NCBI GenBank assembly: GCA_964017045.1
Contig: OZ024809.1
Span: 24,675,618-24,739,617, forward strand
Source of the DNA: Omphiscola glabra
Lineage: Eukaryota; Mollusca; Gastropoda; Lymnaeidae
Length of the DNA: 64,000 nt
Direction of reading: 5' to 3'
Every line of letters begins with the position of its first letter. Position 1 is the first letter of the stretch. The notes beneath the pieces are model-generated. The model worked only from the letters and a program-made list of their open reading frames with translations, made no database searches and was not told the DNA's origin. Of this stretch, positions 53,946 to 64,000 are shown piece by piece. Made by a program: the position numbers and the translations under genes.

Positions 53946-55273
53946 TATATATATAAAAGTGAAAATTTGTTTGTGTGTTTGTGGGTTTGTCTGTTCCACA
54001 AAGGCTTTTACACTGATTGATGGATCTTGACCAAACTTGGCACATATGTCCATCATCATCCAGAAGAAACTCTTACGGGGTCGAGAACTTTTAATAACAT
54101 TTCGTGTGGGGCCGGGGGCCCCGAATTCGTTTTTTTCTTATATGAGCTATATTAAAAAATTACAAACAAATACTCCTACGTGAATGGATGGATATCGATA
54201 AAACTTAGTACACGTACACTTGATTATCCATATTCAAATACCGAAGGGTACTGAACTCATAATATCCATTCTTCTGGGGCCGGGGGCCCCATTTCGTTTT
54301 TCCTAATATGAGCTATATAAATATATATGGGATTAATACTCCTAAATGAATGGATGGATCTTGACAAAACTTAGTACACGTACACTTGATTATCCATACT
54401 CAAATACTAAAGGGTACCGAACTCATAATATCCATTCCTGGGGGGCCGGGGGCCCCGTTTCATTTTTCCTAATATAAGCTATATAAATATTAATAGGCTT
54501 AGACAACACTATAGGTTCTATGTGAATTGATGGATATAGGCTTAGCTTTGTTGCAATACACTTCTTAGTCCATATGGAAATAACGGTGGATGTAAAACTA
54601 ATAATATCCAATCTAGAATTTTCCAGAAAGTTATATAACTTTAAAACGCTATATCTATGGCATTATTCAATAGATTTTAATGGGACAAATTTAAAATTGT
54701 AACTTCATAACTTACCTGAGTGATTTTTAGAGGGCCCCATCTCAGGCAAAACTAATTCAGTACAATTATGGAATGGGCCCCCGGGGCCCCTCTTTTAACT
54801 TAAATGTACTATAGTTATAGAAATTCATTTAGTCGTATAATTTTTCGTATTCGAAGAATAATTATTTCTAATAAAAGACAGTTTTTACACAGTTCGAGGA
54901 GGATAATAAATTTAATTTAGAATGTTCCAGAAAATTCTATAGGTCAATAGGGTTATAAAACACTATAGTTTCTATGTCATTTGATGGATATAGGCCTAGG
55001 GTGGTAGCAATACACTTCACTGTCCCAACAGAAATATCGGTGGATGTAAAACTAATAATATCCAATCTAGAATTTTCCAGAAAGTTCGATATTCTTAAAA
55101 TGCTATATCTATGGCATTATTCAATAGATTTTATAGTGAAATGGGATAACATTAGAAAGCAGGGTCCCTAGATGGAACGGGATCGCACAGAGTACAGTAT
55201 CCTTACGGGATCTGTAGGCCACCTGGATCGGGGTCCTAATGCAATCCCGGGCCACGCCGGGTATATCAGCTAG
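53946..55273 (+). mobile_element. Tandem Helitron copy 4 (1328 bp)
   Basis: Same 5' end as copy 3; ends hairpin, TATATCAGCTAG. The outer element resumes with TATAAATATAATTTCAAACC. Joining the two sides restores GAGCTA|TATAAATATAATTTC, a phrase seen intact elsewhere in the family, so the array went into an A^T site with no target duplication. Confidence 0.9.
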
Positions 55274-56362
55274 TATAAATATAATTTCAAACCGTATGCG
55301 CTCCTACACCATTCATGCGATTACGACAAAACTTTGTTGAGTGGTTTTCCATAAGCTTGCGCATTTTAATGAGTTATTAAAACACTTTTAAAATATTCCG
55401 TTTTCGGCCGTTGGCCCCAAAATCTTTCTTTTTTTTTATATGAGCTCTGTAAAAAATAATTTCGGTATGCGCTCCTATACCATTCATCTGAATGCGATAA
55501 AAACTTTAGTAAGATGTTTTTCCCACGTCCGCAAAGCTTTTTGAATTATTACAACCTTTTAAAAATATTCCATTTTGAGCCCTATGTTCTATGTTTCCTA
55601 TATGAGCTATACAAATAAAATTTCAAACAGAATTAATGCATGGATGGATAGCTTTTTAATCAAATACAAATAGCTACATTAAATTGTGTATGTGACATAA
55701 TAAGTAGGTTTCTGAAGTAATTACAACACTTTTAAAATAATCCGTTTTTGGCCGTTGGCCCCAAAATGTTTTTTTTTCTTATATGAGCTTTGTAAAAAAT
55801 AATATCCGTATGCGATCCTATACCATTCATCTGAATGCGATACAACTTTCGTAAGATGTTTCTTTTTTTTGAATTTTGTGACATAATAAGTAGGTTTCTG
55901 AAGTAATACAAGAATTCTACAATATTCCCTTTGTGGCCCGGGGCCTTAATTCGTTTTCCACCCTTATATTATATATATAATTATCGTATGCATTCGTATA
56001 CCATTCATTCGATTGCCATAAAACTTTTGTGAATTTATATGCGCGCTCTTGCAAATGTTTCTAAATTAGAACAACATTTTACAATATTTCGCTTGGGCCG
56101 ATGTCCTTAAAATCGTTTTGGTTTTCTTAAATAAACTTTATCAAAATAATTTCAAACAGAGCTATCAACATAACCGCCCTTGAACAAATGCCAACAGACA
56201 TCAATTTGTAGCAAGAGCAGAGAAAACACGTTTTTGCATGTTTAGTGTAGAGAGTATTTTTGTTGTTTTTATAAATAAGCTTGAATTTTGTCACGTATTT
56301 TAGAATCGGATTAAGCTTTGTAAATGTGTTGTGATTTTGAATAGCAATGATGTAGTAATACA

Positions 56363-57520
56363 TCTATTATATAAGAATGATCTATGGTGATCATAACTCC
56401 AAAGAACCGATACGATTTAAATACGTAACCATTTTTAAAAATAATCATAGTTATTTTCTATTTTTTAACGGAAATCGAATAAATGGTAATGGGCAAAATA
56501 TATGATATATTCTCTTTAATTTTAATAACATTTTAAGTATTAATAATATAAATTACACATAAATTTGGACTAACAACTAAGGAACTATTTTAAGCATTTT
56601 AAATGTATTTGAAAGTTATAAAAATTAATTAAAAAAAATATGATCAAAGAATTACAATGTAATCACATTTATCGGGAAAACCAAACATCTGTTGTTTTTA
56701 GTGGGTTTTTTTTAGTACGTTCTTAATATTGCGTAATAAAATTAAATATAATTTGTTCTAAATAGTCACGCAAATGACGTCATTGCGAAAATTGCCTATT
56801 TATTCAATGCAAAAAGTTGTCTGATTTAATATCCGCGCGTAATAAAATTGATAAAGTATTTCCCCCTTCCTAAAAGTAAAATTAATAAATATAATAGATT
56901 GCTTTTTAAATTGCTAAAATTTTATAAAATTAAATACAACTTTAGCTTTTTATTTTTAACATTTAATAAATTTTTACTTTTATTCTTTCAGAAAATATAC
57001 TTTTATGAAATGTATTTAGTAGTAAAAAACTTACCCTTTAAATATACTTTTTATAAGAAAATGCCGTTTAATGCAATCAGTGTAGCGAAACTACATATCC
57101 AAATAGAATTCACTAATGCACTTATCACTCATCCCAATAAGAACAAAGCATTTGAAATGCAAACAATTGTGTTTGCTTAAATAAGGGGATTACAATCCCG
57201 TGGATGATTTTATTAATTTATTTAAAACTCTGTTTGGGTGAGGGAAAGATGTAATACGATACTTTCATTTGCGCAAGGCAGCACACTATACGTCTCAGAA
57301 TGAATTTGACAAATAATTAACCTTCTTAAGTACATATATATGGGGGTTAGAAAATGTTACGTGGATAATAATTTCTTTAAATCCACTGATATTACAGTTG
57401 TGAAAAATAGATGCTATATTCTCATTTTACCAATTAAGAAAATCAATGATGTTAACAAAACGTAAATACATTTACAAAAGTATATCCATGGATATCAAAT
57501 CCCATTCATTTTACAAAAAA
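56363..57520. repeat. Dispersed 1.15-kb repeat, copy R3
   Basis: Aligns with R1 (24411-25590). It lies inside the outer Helitron, so it either inserted later or was captured. Confidence 0.75.
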
Positions 57521-57954
57521 ATAACCACTTTTGTTCCCGGGCCCTATGGTAGTTTTTTTTTCTAATATGAGCTATTTACATATAATATCCGTATGCGTTT
57601 TTATACCATTCATCTGTATGCGATAAAGCTTCAGTGAATTGTTGTGTGCAGGCCCTCACTAGGTTTCTAAATAAGTACAACCATTTTACAATATTACGCT
57701 TTGGGCCGGGGGCTTTAAATTGGTTTTAGTTTCTTATATGAGCTATGTAAATATAATGTCAAACAGAGCTCTTGCATAGGAGGGTGGAAATAAATTAAAT
57801 ATTAACTGTGACTTAATAAATAGGTTTCTGAATTAGTACAAATATTTCACAATATTCCTTTTGGGGCCGGGGCCCTAAATTTGTTTATATGTAATAAATG
57901 AGCCATATAAATATAATTTCAAACAAAGCTATTGCATGGGGGGGGGGGGGATCA

Positions 57955-58120
57955 ATCGCTACAAGTTTTGGGATTAAATTTGGAAAATCCATGCTTCCCA
58001 CACAGAGAGCTGCGTGTGGTCTGCTCCCGCTTCGAAAAACCTAATTAATTCGAATACGCACCAGACGGTAAAAGAAATTTGTATATTAAAAGTACTTTCA
58101 AAAACATTATTAAAACATAA
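57955..58120 (+). pseudogene. Helitron helicase C-terminal remnant
   Basis: Pieces read NLENPCFPHRELRVVCSRFE and EYAPDGKRN, matching the remnant at 27223-27335 with frame damage. Confidence 0.8.
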
Positions 58121-58532
58121 ATAATTTATTTCGATGAGTGGCATTGCAACGCATGCCGGGTACTCTCTAGTCTCTCTCTCTATATAAATGAATGCTGTAC
58201 GTATGTATGTATCTTTGTATGTCTCGTATGCGCTCCTACACCTTTCATGCGATTGCGACAAACCTTTAGTGAATTTTTGTCCACAAGCCCACGCATTTTA
58301 CTGAGTCATTACAACACTTTTAAAATAATCAATTTTATTATTATTATTATTATTATTATTATGGGTAGTTTTCTATAGCGTGGTACCCCAGCCTAGGGCT
58401 GGGCTCACCACGCTGTACATGCAAATTAAAATGAACTTAAAAAATATAAATTAAAAACCAACCATTCCATAACAATTACATGTGAAGCCATGGACGGCAC
58501 TCAGCAGCATCGTTTAACTTTCAGAGGGGGAA

Positions 58533-60233
58533 TCAGTCAGGATAGTAAAGTTTAAAGAGGTGTGTTTTGAGTGCAGTTTTGAAGGCTGTGATGGTTAATA
58601 TAATTCGGATGTGTAGTGGAAGAGAATTCCATTGTTTGGGGGCACAGTAAGAGAAAGATCTTTCACCGTATGTTTTTGTGCGAGTCTTAGGGACAGAAAG
58701 AATACGATCGTCTGCGGAGGAATAGAAAGAGAGAATTTCGGTTAGATATGAAGGGCAGGAATTCGAGAAAAAGTGGTGGCACAGAACAGAGAGTTTATAA
58801 TCAATCCATGCTTGTACAGGGAGCCAATGAAGTGAATGGAGTAGTGGTGTGACGTGATCACGTTTTTTTGCCTTTAAAACTAGCCTAGCAGCTGAGTTTT
58901 GAACCTTTTGTAATCTTTCTAAGAAGTGTTTTGGTGAGCCTGACAGAAGAGAGTTGCAGTAGTCAAGACGAGAGAGAACAAGAGCACAGACTAAGGTTTT
59001 TGTTGCACTAACTGTGAGGTAGTGGCGGATGGAGCTGATCTGACGGATAGCAGTGTATGCAGAGCGACAAATGTGAGATATATGTTTATCTAGAGACATG
59101 TTGTTAGACAGAATATAACCAAGATTCCTAGTTGAGTATGTAAACTGTATGTCTGAGTTACCTACTTGAAATGAGGTGGGGAGAGCTGAGTTAGAGGATG
59201 ATTTGTGATCATGAATAAGAAGTGCTTCCGTTTTGTCATCGTTAAGTTTCAACTTGCTGAGTGTCATCCATGACTTGACATCACCAATACACTCCTGCAA
59301 AGTCCGGACAGCTGAATCTACAAGAGAGGGATGGGTATGCTTGTATAGTTGCGTATCATCCGCGAAAGACTGGCTCCCCACAGCATGCCTCTCGAGCAAG
59401 AGGAGCAGTGGCCTGGTATACATTGTAAATAGAACCGGGCCCAAAACGGACCCCTGTGGCACTCCATACACCAAGTCAGCACTGCTGGAGATACAGCCAT
59501 CGACAGCGACTGCCTGCGTTCTATCGGAGAGGAACGACCTAAACCAAGACAAAACAGAACCAGAAATGCCAAAGTAATTTTCAAGCGTTTTGTAAAGTGT
59601 TTCATGGTCGACAGTGTCAAAGGCCGCACTGAGGTCCAAGAGGATCAGGAGGGAGACATCACCACTGTCCAATGCAAGCAAGAGGTCATTGGTGACTTTC
59701 AAGAGAGCCGTCTCAGTGCTATGGAAAGGTCTATAGGCTGATTGATTAGGACGGAGAAGAGAGTTGTCATTTAAGTAAGCAAAAAGTTGTTTTAGAACTA
59801 GTTTTTCAATGACTTTAGACAAAAATGATAAGTTAGATACAGGTCTATAGTTTTTAAAATTATTTTCATCTAGACCAGGCTTCTTAAGCAATGGTTTGAT
59901 GACAGCTGACTTACAAATAGATGGAACAGTGCCCGATGACAAGCTTTCATTGACTATGTTAGTTATCGTTGGGAGCAAATGATCTAACGACTCAACCAAC
60001 AGGGGGGTGGGGATGGGGTCCAAAGAACATGACGTAGGCTTAGACTCCAGAATAGTAATTTTGACCTCCTGTTCTGAAACCGGCTTAAAAATTTCGAAAT
60101 GTGAACTAACACAAGAAAAGTTTGGCAATTCTAAGGGGGGTATGTCAAGACAATCAAGCTCAGCGCGGATGTCAGCAACTTTGCTTGTAAAGAAATTGCA
60201 GAACATATCTGGTTGCTGGGGCAACGGATACAC
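58533..60233 (-). CDS. LINE reverse transcriptase ORF (566 codons)
   Basis: Open throughout; the GTG at 60233 is only the tool-style start, because the true ORF began in the lost 5' part. An NFKNYRPVSNLSFLSKVIEK block marks the fingers. The palm shows motif A LLDLSAAFDTVDH, motif B YGVPQGSVLGPVLF and motif C FADDTQLY. Motif D is KLKLNDDKTEALL. The C-terminal part ends with KQWNSLPLHIR and FKTALKTHLF, typical of the L2/CR1 group. All catalytic Asp residues are present, so the copy looks young, but the missing endonuclease and a frameshift upstream make it inactive by itself. Confidence 0.95.
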   Translation of the reverse strand: MYPLPQQPDMFCNFFTSKVADIRAELDCLDIPPLELPNFSCVSSHFEIFKPVSEQEVKITILESKPTSCSLDPIPTPLLVESLDHLLPTITNIVNESLSSGTVPSICKSAVIKPLLKKPGLDENNFKNYRPVSNLSFLSKVIEKLVLKQLFAYLNDNSLLRPNQSAYRPFHSTETALLKVTNDLLLALDSGDVSLLILLDLSAAFDTVDHETLYKTLENYFGISGSVLSWFRSFLSDRTQAVAVDGCISSSADLVYGVPQGSVLGPVLFTMYTRPLLLLLERHAVGSQSFADDTQLYKHTHPSLVDSAVRTLQECIGDVKSWMTLSKLKLNDDKTEALLIHDHKSSSNSALPTSFQVGNSDIQFTYSTRNLGYILSNNMSLDKHISHICRSAYTAIRQISSIRHYLTVSATKTLVCALVLSRLDYCNSLLSGSPKHFLERLQKVQNSAARLVLKAKKRDHVTPLLHSLHWLPVQAWIDYKLSVLCHHFFSNSCPSYLTEILSFYSSADDRILSVPKTRTKTYGERSFSYCAPKQWNSLPLHIRIILTITAFKTALKTHLFKLYYPD

Positions 60234-60556
60234 TGAAGGAAGAGCAATTCCTTTGTTACTCCCTTGAGATTGCTACAAACATCGAACAACTGCTTGCCGG
60301 TTTTACCCATAATTATCTTTTGGCTAAAATACAAAATTTTTGCTCGACAAACAATTTTGGTCACACGTTTCTTGGCAGCATAATACATCTGCCTAAAAAC
60401 AACAAGACCTGACCTAAGCCACTTCTTTTCCGCGCTACGCCGCTCTTTCTTGGCACTGCGTAGTTCCTCCCTTATGGTTGCATACCAGGGAGCTGACCGT
60501 GCTGACCTAACAATACGGCGGGTTAGGGGGGCATGCCGTTCAAGCACAGTGCGCAA
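60234..60556 (-). pseudogene. Linker between endonuclease and RT of the same LINE, frameshifted
   Basis: The frame upstream of the RT reads APWYATIREELRSAKKERR, WLRSGLVVFRQMYY and GKTGKQLFDVCSNLKG, the usual basic linker before the RT. It shifts frame relative to the RT near 60265-60275, where the RT frame meets a TAG. A single-base indel explains this. Confidence 0.85.
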
Positions 60557-62354
60557 TGCACTGTGTAGTGTTTTTAGCCAGGAGCCCTATTTTTTTTTCT
60601 TATATGAGCTATATAAATATAATTTCCAACCGTATGCGCCTACTCCCTTCAAGTGCTTGTGATAAAACTGTGTTGAGGTGTTATCCACAAACCGGAGCAT
60701 TTTTCTAAGTCATTACCTTTTTAAAATATTCGATTTCGGGCCGTTGGCCCCAAATTCGTTTTTTTCTTATATGAGCTTTGTAAAAAATTATTTATGTATG
60801 CGCTCCTTTACCATTTATTAGAATTTGATTAAACTTTAGTGAGATGTTGTGCGCACGCCCGCAAAGGTCTTTGAATTATTACAATCATTTAAAAATATTC
60901 CGTTTTGAACCAGGGGTCTTATGTTCTTTTTTTCTTACATAAGCAATATAAATAAAATTTTAACCTTTATGCGCTCCTACACCATTTACGCGATTGCAAA
61001 ATTTTTTAGAGATTTGTTGTCCTCAAGCCTGCGCATTTTTTTAAATCTTTAATACCTTTTACAAAATTTCGATTTGGCCGTTGGCCCTCAATTCCTTTTT
61101 TTTCTAATATGAGGTTTGTAAAATATAATTTCCATAAATGCGCTTCTAAACCATTTATCCGAATGCGATAAAAATTTGGTGAGATGTGCGCACGCCCGCT
61201 AAGGTTTTTTGAATTATTACAACCATTCAAAAATATTCCGCTTTGAGCCAGGGGACTAATGTTGTTTTTTTTTCTTCAATGAGCTATACAAATATAATTT
61301 CAAACTGAGCTAATGCATAGGTGGATATAATTTTAATCAAATACACAAAAGGACATTACATATTGTGTGTGACATTAGAAGTCGTTTTCTGAAGTAATAG
61401 AACCATTCTTCAATATTCCGTTTGTTGCCGGGGGCCGTAAATTCGTTTCTCCCCTATTATTAGCTATATACAAATAATTTCCGTATGCGTTCCTATACCA
61501 TTTATCCCATTGCGATAAAACTTTGGTGAATTGATATGCGCACTTTCGAAAAGGTTTCTAAATTTGTACAACTAATTAAAAAAATTACGTTTCAGCCGCT
61601 AGCCCTTACTTCGTTTTTACTTATATGAACAATATAAATATAATTTCAAAAAGAAATATTGAATTGGAGGATGGAATTTACATCAAATACAAACAGCGAC
61701 ATTTCAATTTTTGTGTGACATAAGTAGGTTTCTGAATTATTATGACCATTTTACAATATTCCTTTTGGGTTCGGGGACCCTAAATTTGTCTTTTTAATAA
61801 AGCAGTTTTTTAAATATAATTTTAAACAAAACTTATGGATGCACGAATGGAATTGAATCAAATACAAACAGCTTCATCTGTGTACCATAATTTAGTAGGT
61901 TTCTGAATTTGTACAACCATTTAGCAATATTCAATTTTGGACCGGGGGCCCTAAATTATTATTTTTGTTGTTATGAGCTTTAACTATGATTTTCGAATGC
62001 GTTCTTATACCATTCATTTGACTGCGATAAAACTTTGGTTAGATTTGGCGTGCACGCCCTGAAAGGTTTCTGAATAAGTACAACCATTTTAAAATATTCC
62101 GTTTTGGGCCGGGGCCCTAAATTCGTTTCTGCTTCTTATATGATCTATGTAAATATAATTTCAAACAGAGCTATTGCATGGGTGGATGGAATTGAATCAA
62201 ATACAAGCTGCGACATTTCAGTTTGTATGTGATATAATTATAGGTTTCTGAATTAGTACATCTATTTACAATATTCCGTTTTGGACCGGGGCCCCCAAAT
62301 TTGTTTATATGTACTAAATGAGCTTTATAAATATAATTTCAAACATAGCTATTG

Positions 62355-62500
62355 CATGGCTGGATCAATCGCAACTACATTTTGAACAGTCATGCTTTTC
62401 AAATGGAAAGTTGTGTGTGGCCTGCTCACGTTTCGAAAAACCTTATTTTTTCGAGTACGCACCAGACGGTAAAAAAAAAAAAACAGTGCGTATATAAAAA
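62355..62500 (+). pseudogene. Helitron helicase C-terminal remnant
   Basis: Reads CFSNGKLCVACSRFEKPYFF and EYAPDGKK, the same motif as at 27223 and 57955. Confidence 0.85.
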
Positions 62501-62520
62501 GTACTGAAAAAAATATAATT

Positions 62521-63125
62521 AAGGAATGGGTTTAGCTTTTCAACTTTTTACTTTTTACTCATCTAAATTGAAATACGGATCCCTAAAAATTGTGTATCGT
62601 AAAAATCATTAAATTTGTTAACTACAACTCCCCACACACAACAAGGTTGACAACTGACTTAGTACAAGGAAAGTGATAAGGTCTCGAAAGTTCAAGTTAT
62701 GGCTTAACTGAGAGCTTTTACAAGGCAAACATTTTCTGATCCCACGCAATAATCTCCGTTCCTTTCTGACATTAGGGCTTACCTTCTCTAGAAGAGTACG
62801 TGCCTCACGGTTTCCCTTTTTAGAAGTGTACCTGCCTCATTTTGTGCCTACTCGAGAAGACCTCATGATGGTGCCAACATTTATCAACTGCGTCAACCAC
62901 GGTCAAAATATTCTCCCCCTCCCCAATTTTTTATATGTGAGAATGACAACGGTGTCATTGCACACCACAATGTCCAAACTTTTGGAAATAAAAAGTTTGA
63001 TTATTATTTTTTTCCTGTTATTTCACTTTTTTAATATATATATATATATATATATATTTATTTTAGATAATATTTATTTAAGAAACACAATTTCAATAGT
63101 GATTTATAAAAGTAATAGTCCTTAC
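62521..63125. other. Receptor intron next to the 5' splice site; (TA)n run
   Basis: No mobile element recognised. A (TA)n tract lies at 63033-63056. The intron donor is GTAAGG on the minus strand at 63125. Confidence 0.5.
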
Positions 63126-64000
63126 CTGTAGGAAAATAAGAATAAAAGAAAGGACAATCTGAGATTGGGGACTAACAAATAGTAACCTCTTGTTATTTTG
63201 AGAACTGCTCTGAAATATTCGGTAAATGCGAACTGCCTTAACAAAGAGTGGAGAATACAGCCCAGCGAAGCTTAAGCAAAACAGAAAGTATAGAACCCCG
63301 CACATTGCTGGGGTGGGATGTGTCTGGAAGCAGACGACAGTTACGTAACCAGTAGATATGGCTAGAAGCTGAAGGGCACTGAGCTCACGACTGGCTGCTT
63401 TGATCACTCTGGCTTCTCGGTAATGGGTATAGGTAGAACACACCAGGCATGTCAGGATCAGAGCAACACCAGAGATTGTCGTCTGCAAGATGGCCACTGA
63501 GTCGGAGAACGTGGGGTGAGCCAACGGGATGGGGCTGCACGTCGTGAATCCAGTTTCCGGTTCTGGCCATGTGAACATCTCGCATTCCTCACAGTTCGTG
63601 TTATGGTTGACGATTCTCTCGTTGTCTCGACATTTCCTACACTCCCAGCAACACTCTAGTTGTTTCTGGATCTTGTACTCGCCAACAACGCACGGTCGAC
63701 TGCACACCGATTCCGGTTGCCCGTTATCCACTTCGCCGAGCCTGAGCGGCACCACGCGCTCCTTCTTGGTCAGATGATCCCACGTGATTGTCGCATTGGT
63801 GTACACGACTGAATCAGTTTGAATTTCATAGAACGCAACCTCCTTGTACTCGAGTACCTTCCCTGATGAATTGTTTGGCTCTTTGCGACCAAGACAAATC
63901 GACTCGCTCTCATATTTCACCTGGTAGATTACATATTTTCCATTGACGTCGCCATTGTAATCGAACTTAATGTCTCCAGTATAGCCTCGAAATGAAACTC
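63126..64000 (-). CDS. mGluR-type class C GPCR, penultimate exon (end of ligand domain, Cys-rich domain, TM1 to part of TM4), cut by window edge
   Basis: Open on the minus strand from the window end to the donor GTAAGG at 63125. It begins in the Venus-flytrap domain with VSFRGYTGDIKFDYNGDVNG, the signature before the domain's end. A nine-cysteine NCD3G domain follows (VCSRPCVVGEYKIQ ... CCWECRKC ... CEECEMFTW). The transmembrane part has TM1 (SVAILQTTISGVALILT), SRELSALQLLAISTGY leading TM2, and TM3 ending KAVRIYRIF. FVSPQSQ opens TM4, which is split by the intron. Such receptors work as dimers at the cell surface through G proteins. SRELS, RIYRIF and SPxSQ favour mGluR over GABA-B or calcium-sensing types. 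Most of the ligand domain is outside the window. Confidence 0.95.

Larger units (their letters stand above)
49234..58170 (+). mobile_element. Outer Helitron of the receptor intron (interrupted)
   Basis: It starts A|TCTATAAATATAAAAATGAA and ends GCATGCCGGGTACTCTCTAG|T. The sequence is a series of about 180-bp degenerate internal units with CGTTTTTTTCTTATATGAGC, ATATAAATATAATTTC and TACCATTCATCCGAATGCGA. It is interrupted by the four-copy array at 49941-55273 and by repeat R3 at 56363-57520, and carries a helicase tail remnant near the 3' end. Confidence 0.8.
58336..60575 (-). mobile_element. 5'-truncated L2/CR1-like LINE inserted in the Helitron
   Basis: On the minus strand it runs from about 60575 to an (AAT)n tail at 58338-58362. 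The 3' UTR has a stem GTGGT...ACCAC just before the tail. The endonuclease is missing. The Helitron sequence is continuous in content on both sides (TTTTAAAATAATC | AGCCAGGAGCCC). Confidence 0.88.
58171..62520 (+). mobile_element. Second large Helitron, 3' end lost, interrupted by a LINE
   Basis: Starts immediately after CTAG of the outer element with TCTCTCTCTATATAAATGAATG. The family phrases run to 58330 and from 60576 to about 62520, separated by the LINE. A helicase tail lies at about 62355-62500, but no hairpin or CTAG follows, so the 3' terminus is lost or diverged. Confidence 0.75.

Noticed and set aside
49865..54611. Repeated 62-83-codon ORFs in the receptor intron
   Set aside because: The same short frames recur in each Helitron copy with no conserved domain; they reflect repeat units.
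59233..60267. Plus-strand ORFs over the LINE
   Set aside because: Shadows of the minus-strand reverse transcriptase.
63529..63777. Plus-strand ORF over the receptor exon
   Set aside because: Shadow of the minus-strand Cys-rich domain.

Overview
The window is nuclear DNA from an animal, AT-rich, with large introns and crowded by mobile DNA. A gastropod mollusc is the best guess. The pointers are a SPIN-type hAT element (35395-35599; SPIN has been reported from the pond snail Lymnaea), abundant Helitrons, tRNA-derived SINEs with (ATT)n tails, and a mix of L2/CR1-like and RTE/jockey-like LINEs. The species cannot be fixed from the sequence alone.

Two host genes are supported, and they converge. 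The first (+ strand, 2842-39107) can be assembled into 11 coding exons. All ten introns are GT-AG, all phases agree, and the protein is exactly 796 residues. It has a long Pro/Ser-rich N-terminal half, two FYVE-like double-zinc fingers with the same cysteine spacing, and a coiled-coil C-terminal part. I could not match it to a named family. The second (- strand, 64000-48724, cut by the window edge) is a metabotropic-glutamate-type class C GPCR. The end of its ligand-binding domain, the cysteine-rich domain and TM1 to part of TM4 are in one exon (63126-64000). The rest of TM4 to TM7 and a short tail are in the last exon (48724-49179).

Most other sequence is repeats. Intron 3 of the zinc-finger gene (5246-20381) holds a 28-bp minisatellite split by a hAT-like element, a hAT MITE, and several copies of a hAT family with TIR CAGNGTTTCTTTCAG. 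One of these (13569-17215) has a perfect 8-bp target duplication and carries a LINE fragment inside. Intron 5 holds MITEs, GATA/GACA microsatellites and a 0.7-kb Helitron with a helicase tail. Intron 8 holds a decayed 4-kb LINE, itself broken by a second LINE-derived insert, and the SPIN element. Between the genes (39108-48723) lie minisatellites (including about 900 bp of a 32-bp unit that is open in all three + frames), SINE pieces and a 1.45-kb hAT with a perfect target duplication.

The receptor intron 49180-63125 is almost entirely Helitron. An outer element (49234-58170) is interrupted at an A^T site by four head-to-tail copies of another Helitron (49941-55273). A further Helitron follows directly (58171 to about 62520) and is broken by an L2-like LINE with a long reverse-transcriptase ORF. 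I see no CRISPR array, rRNA gene, genuine tRNA gene, virus or toxin gene.
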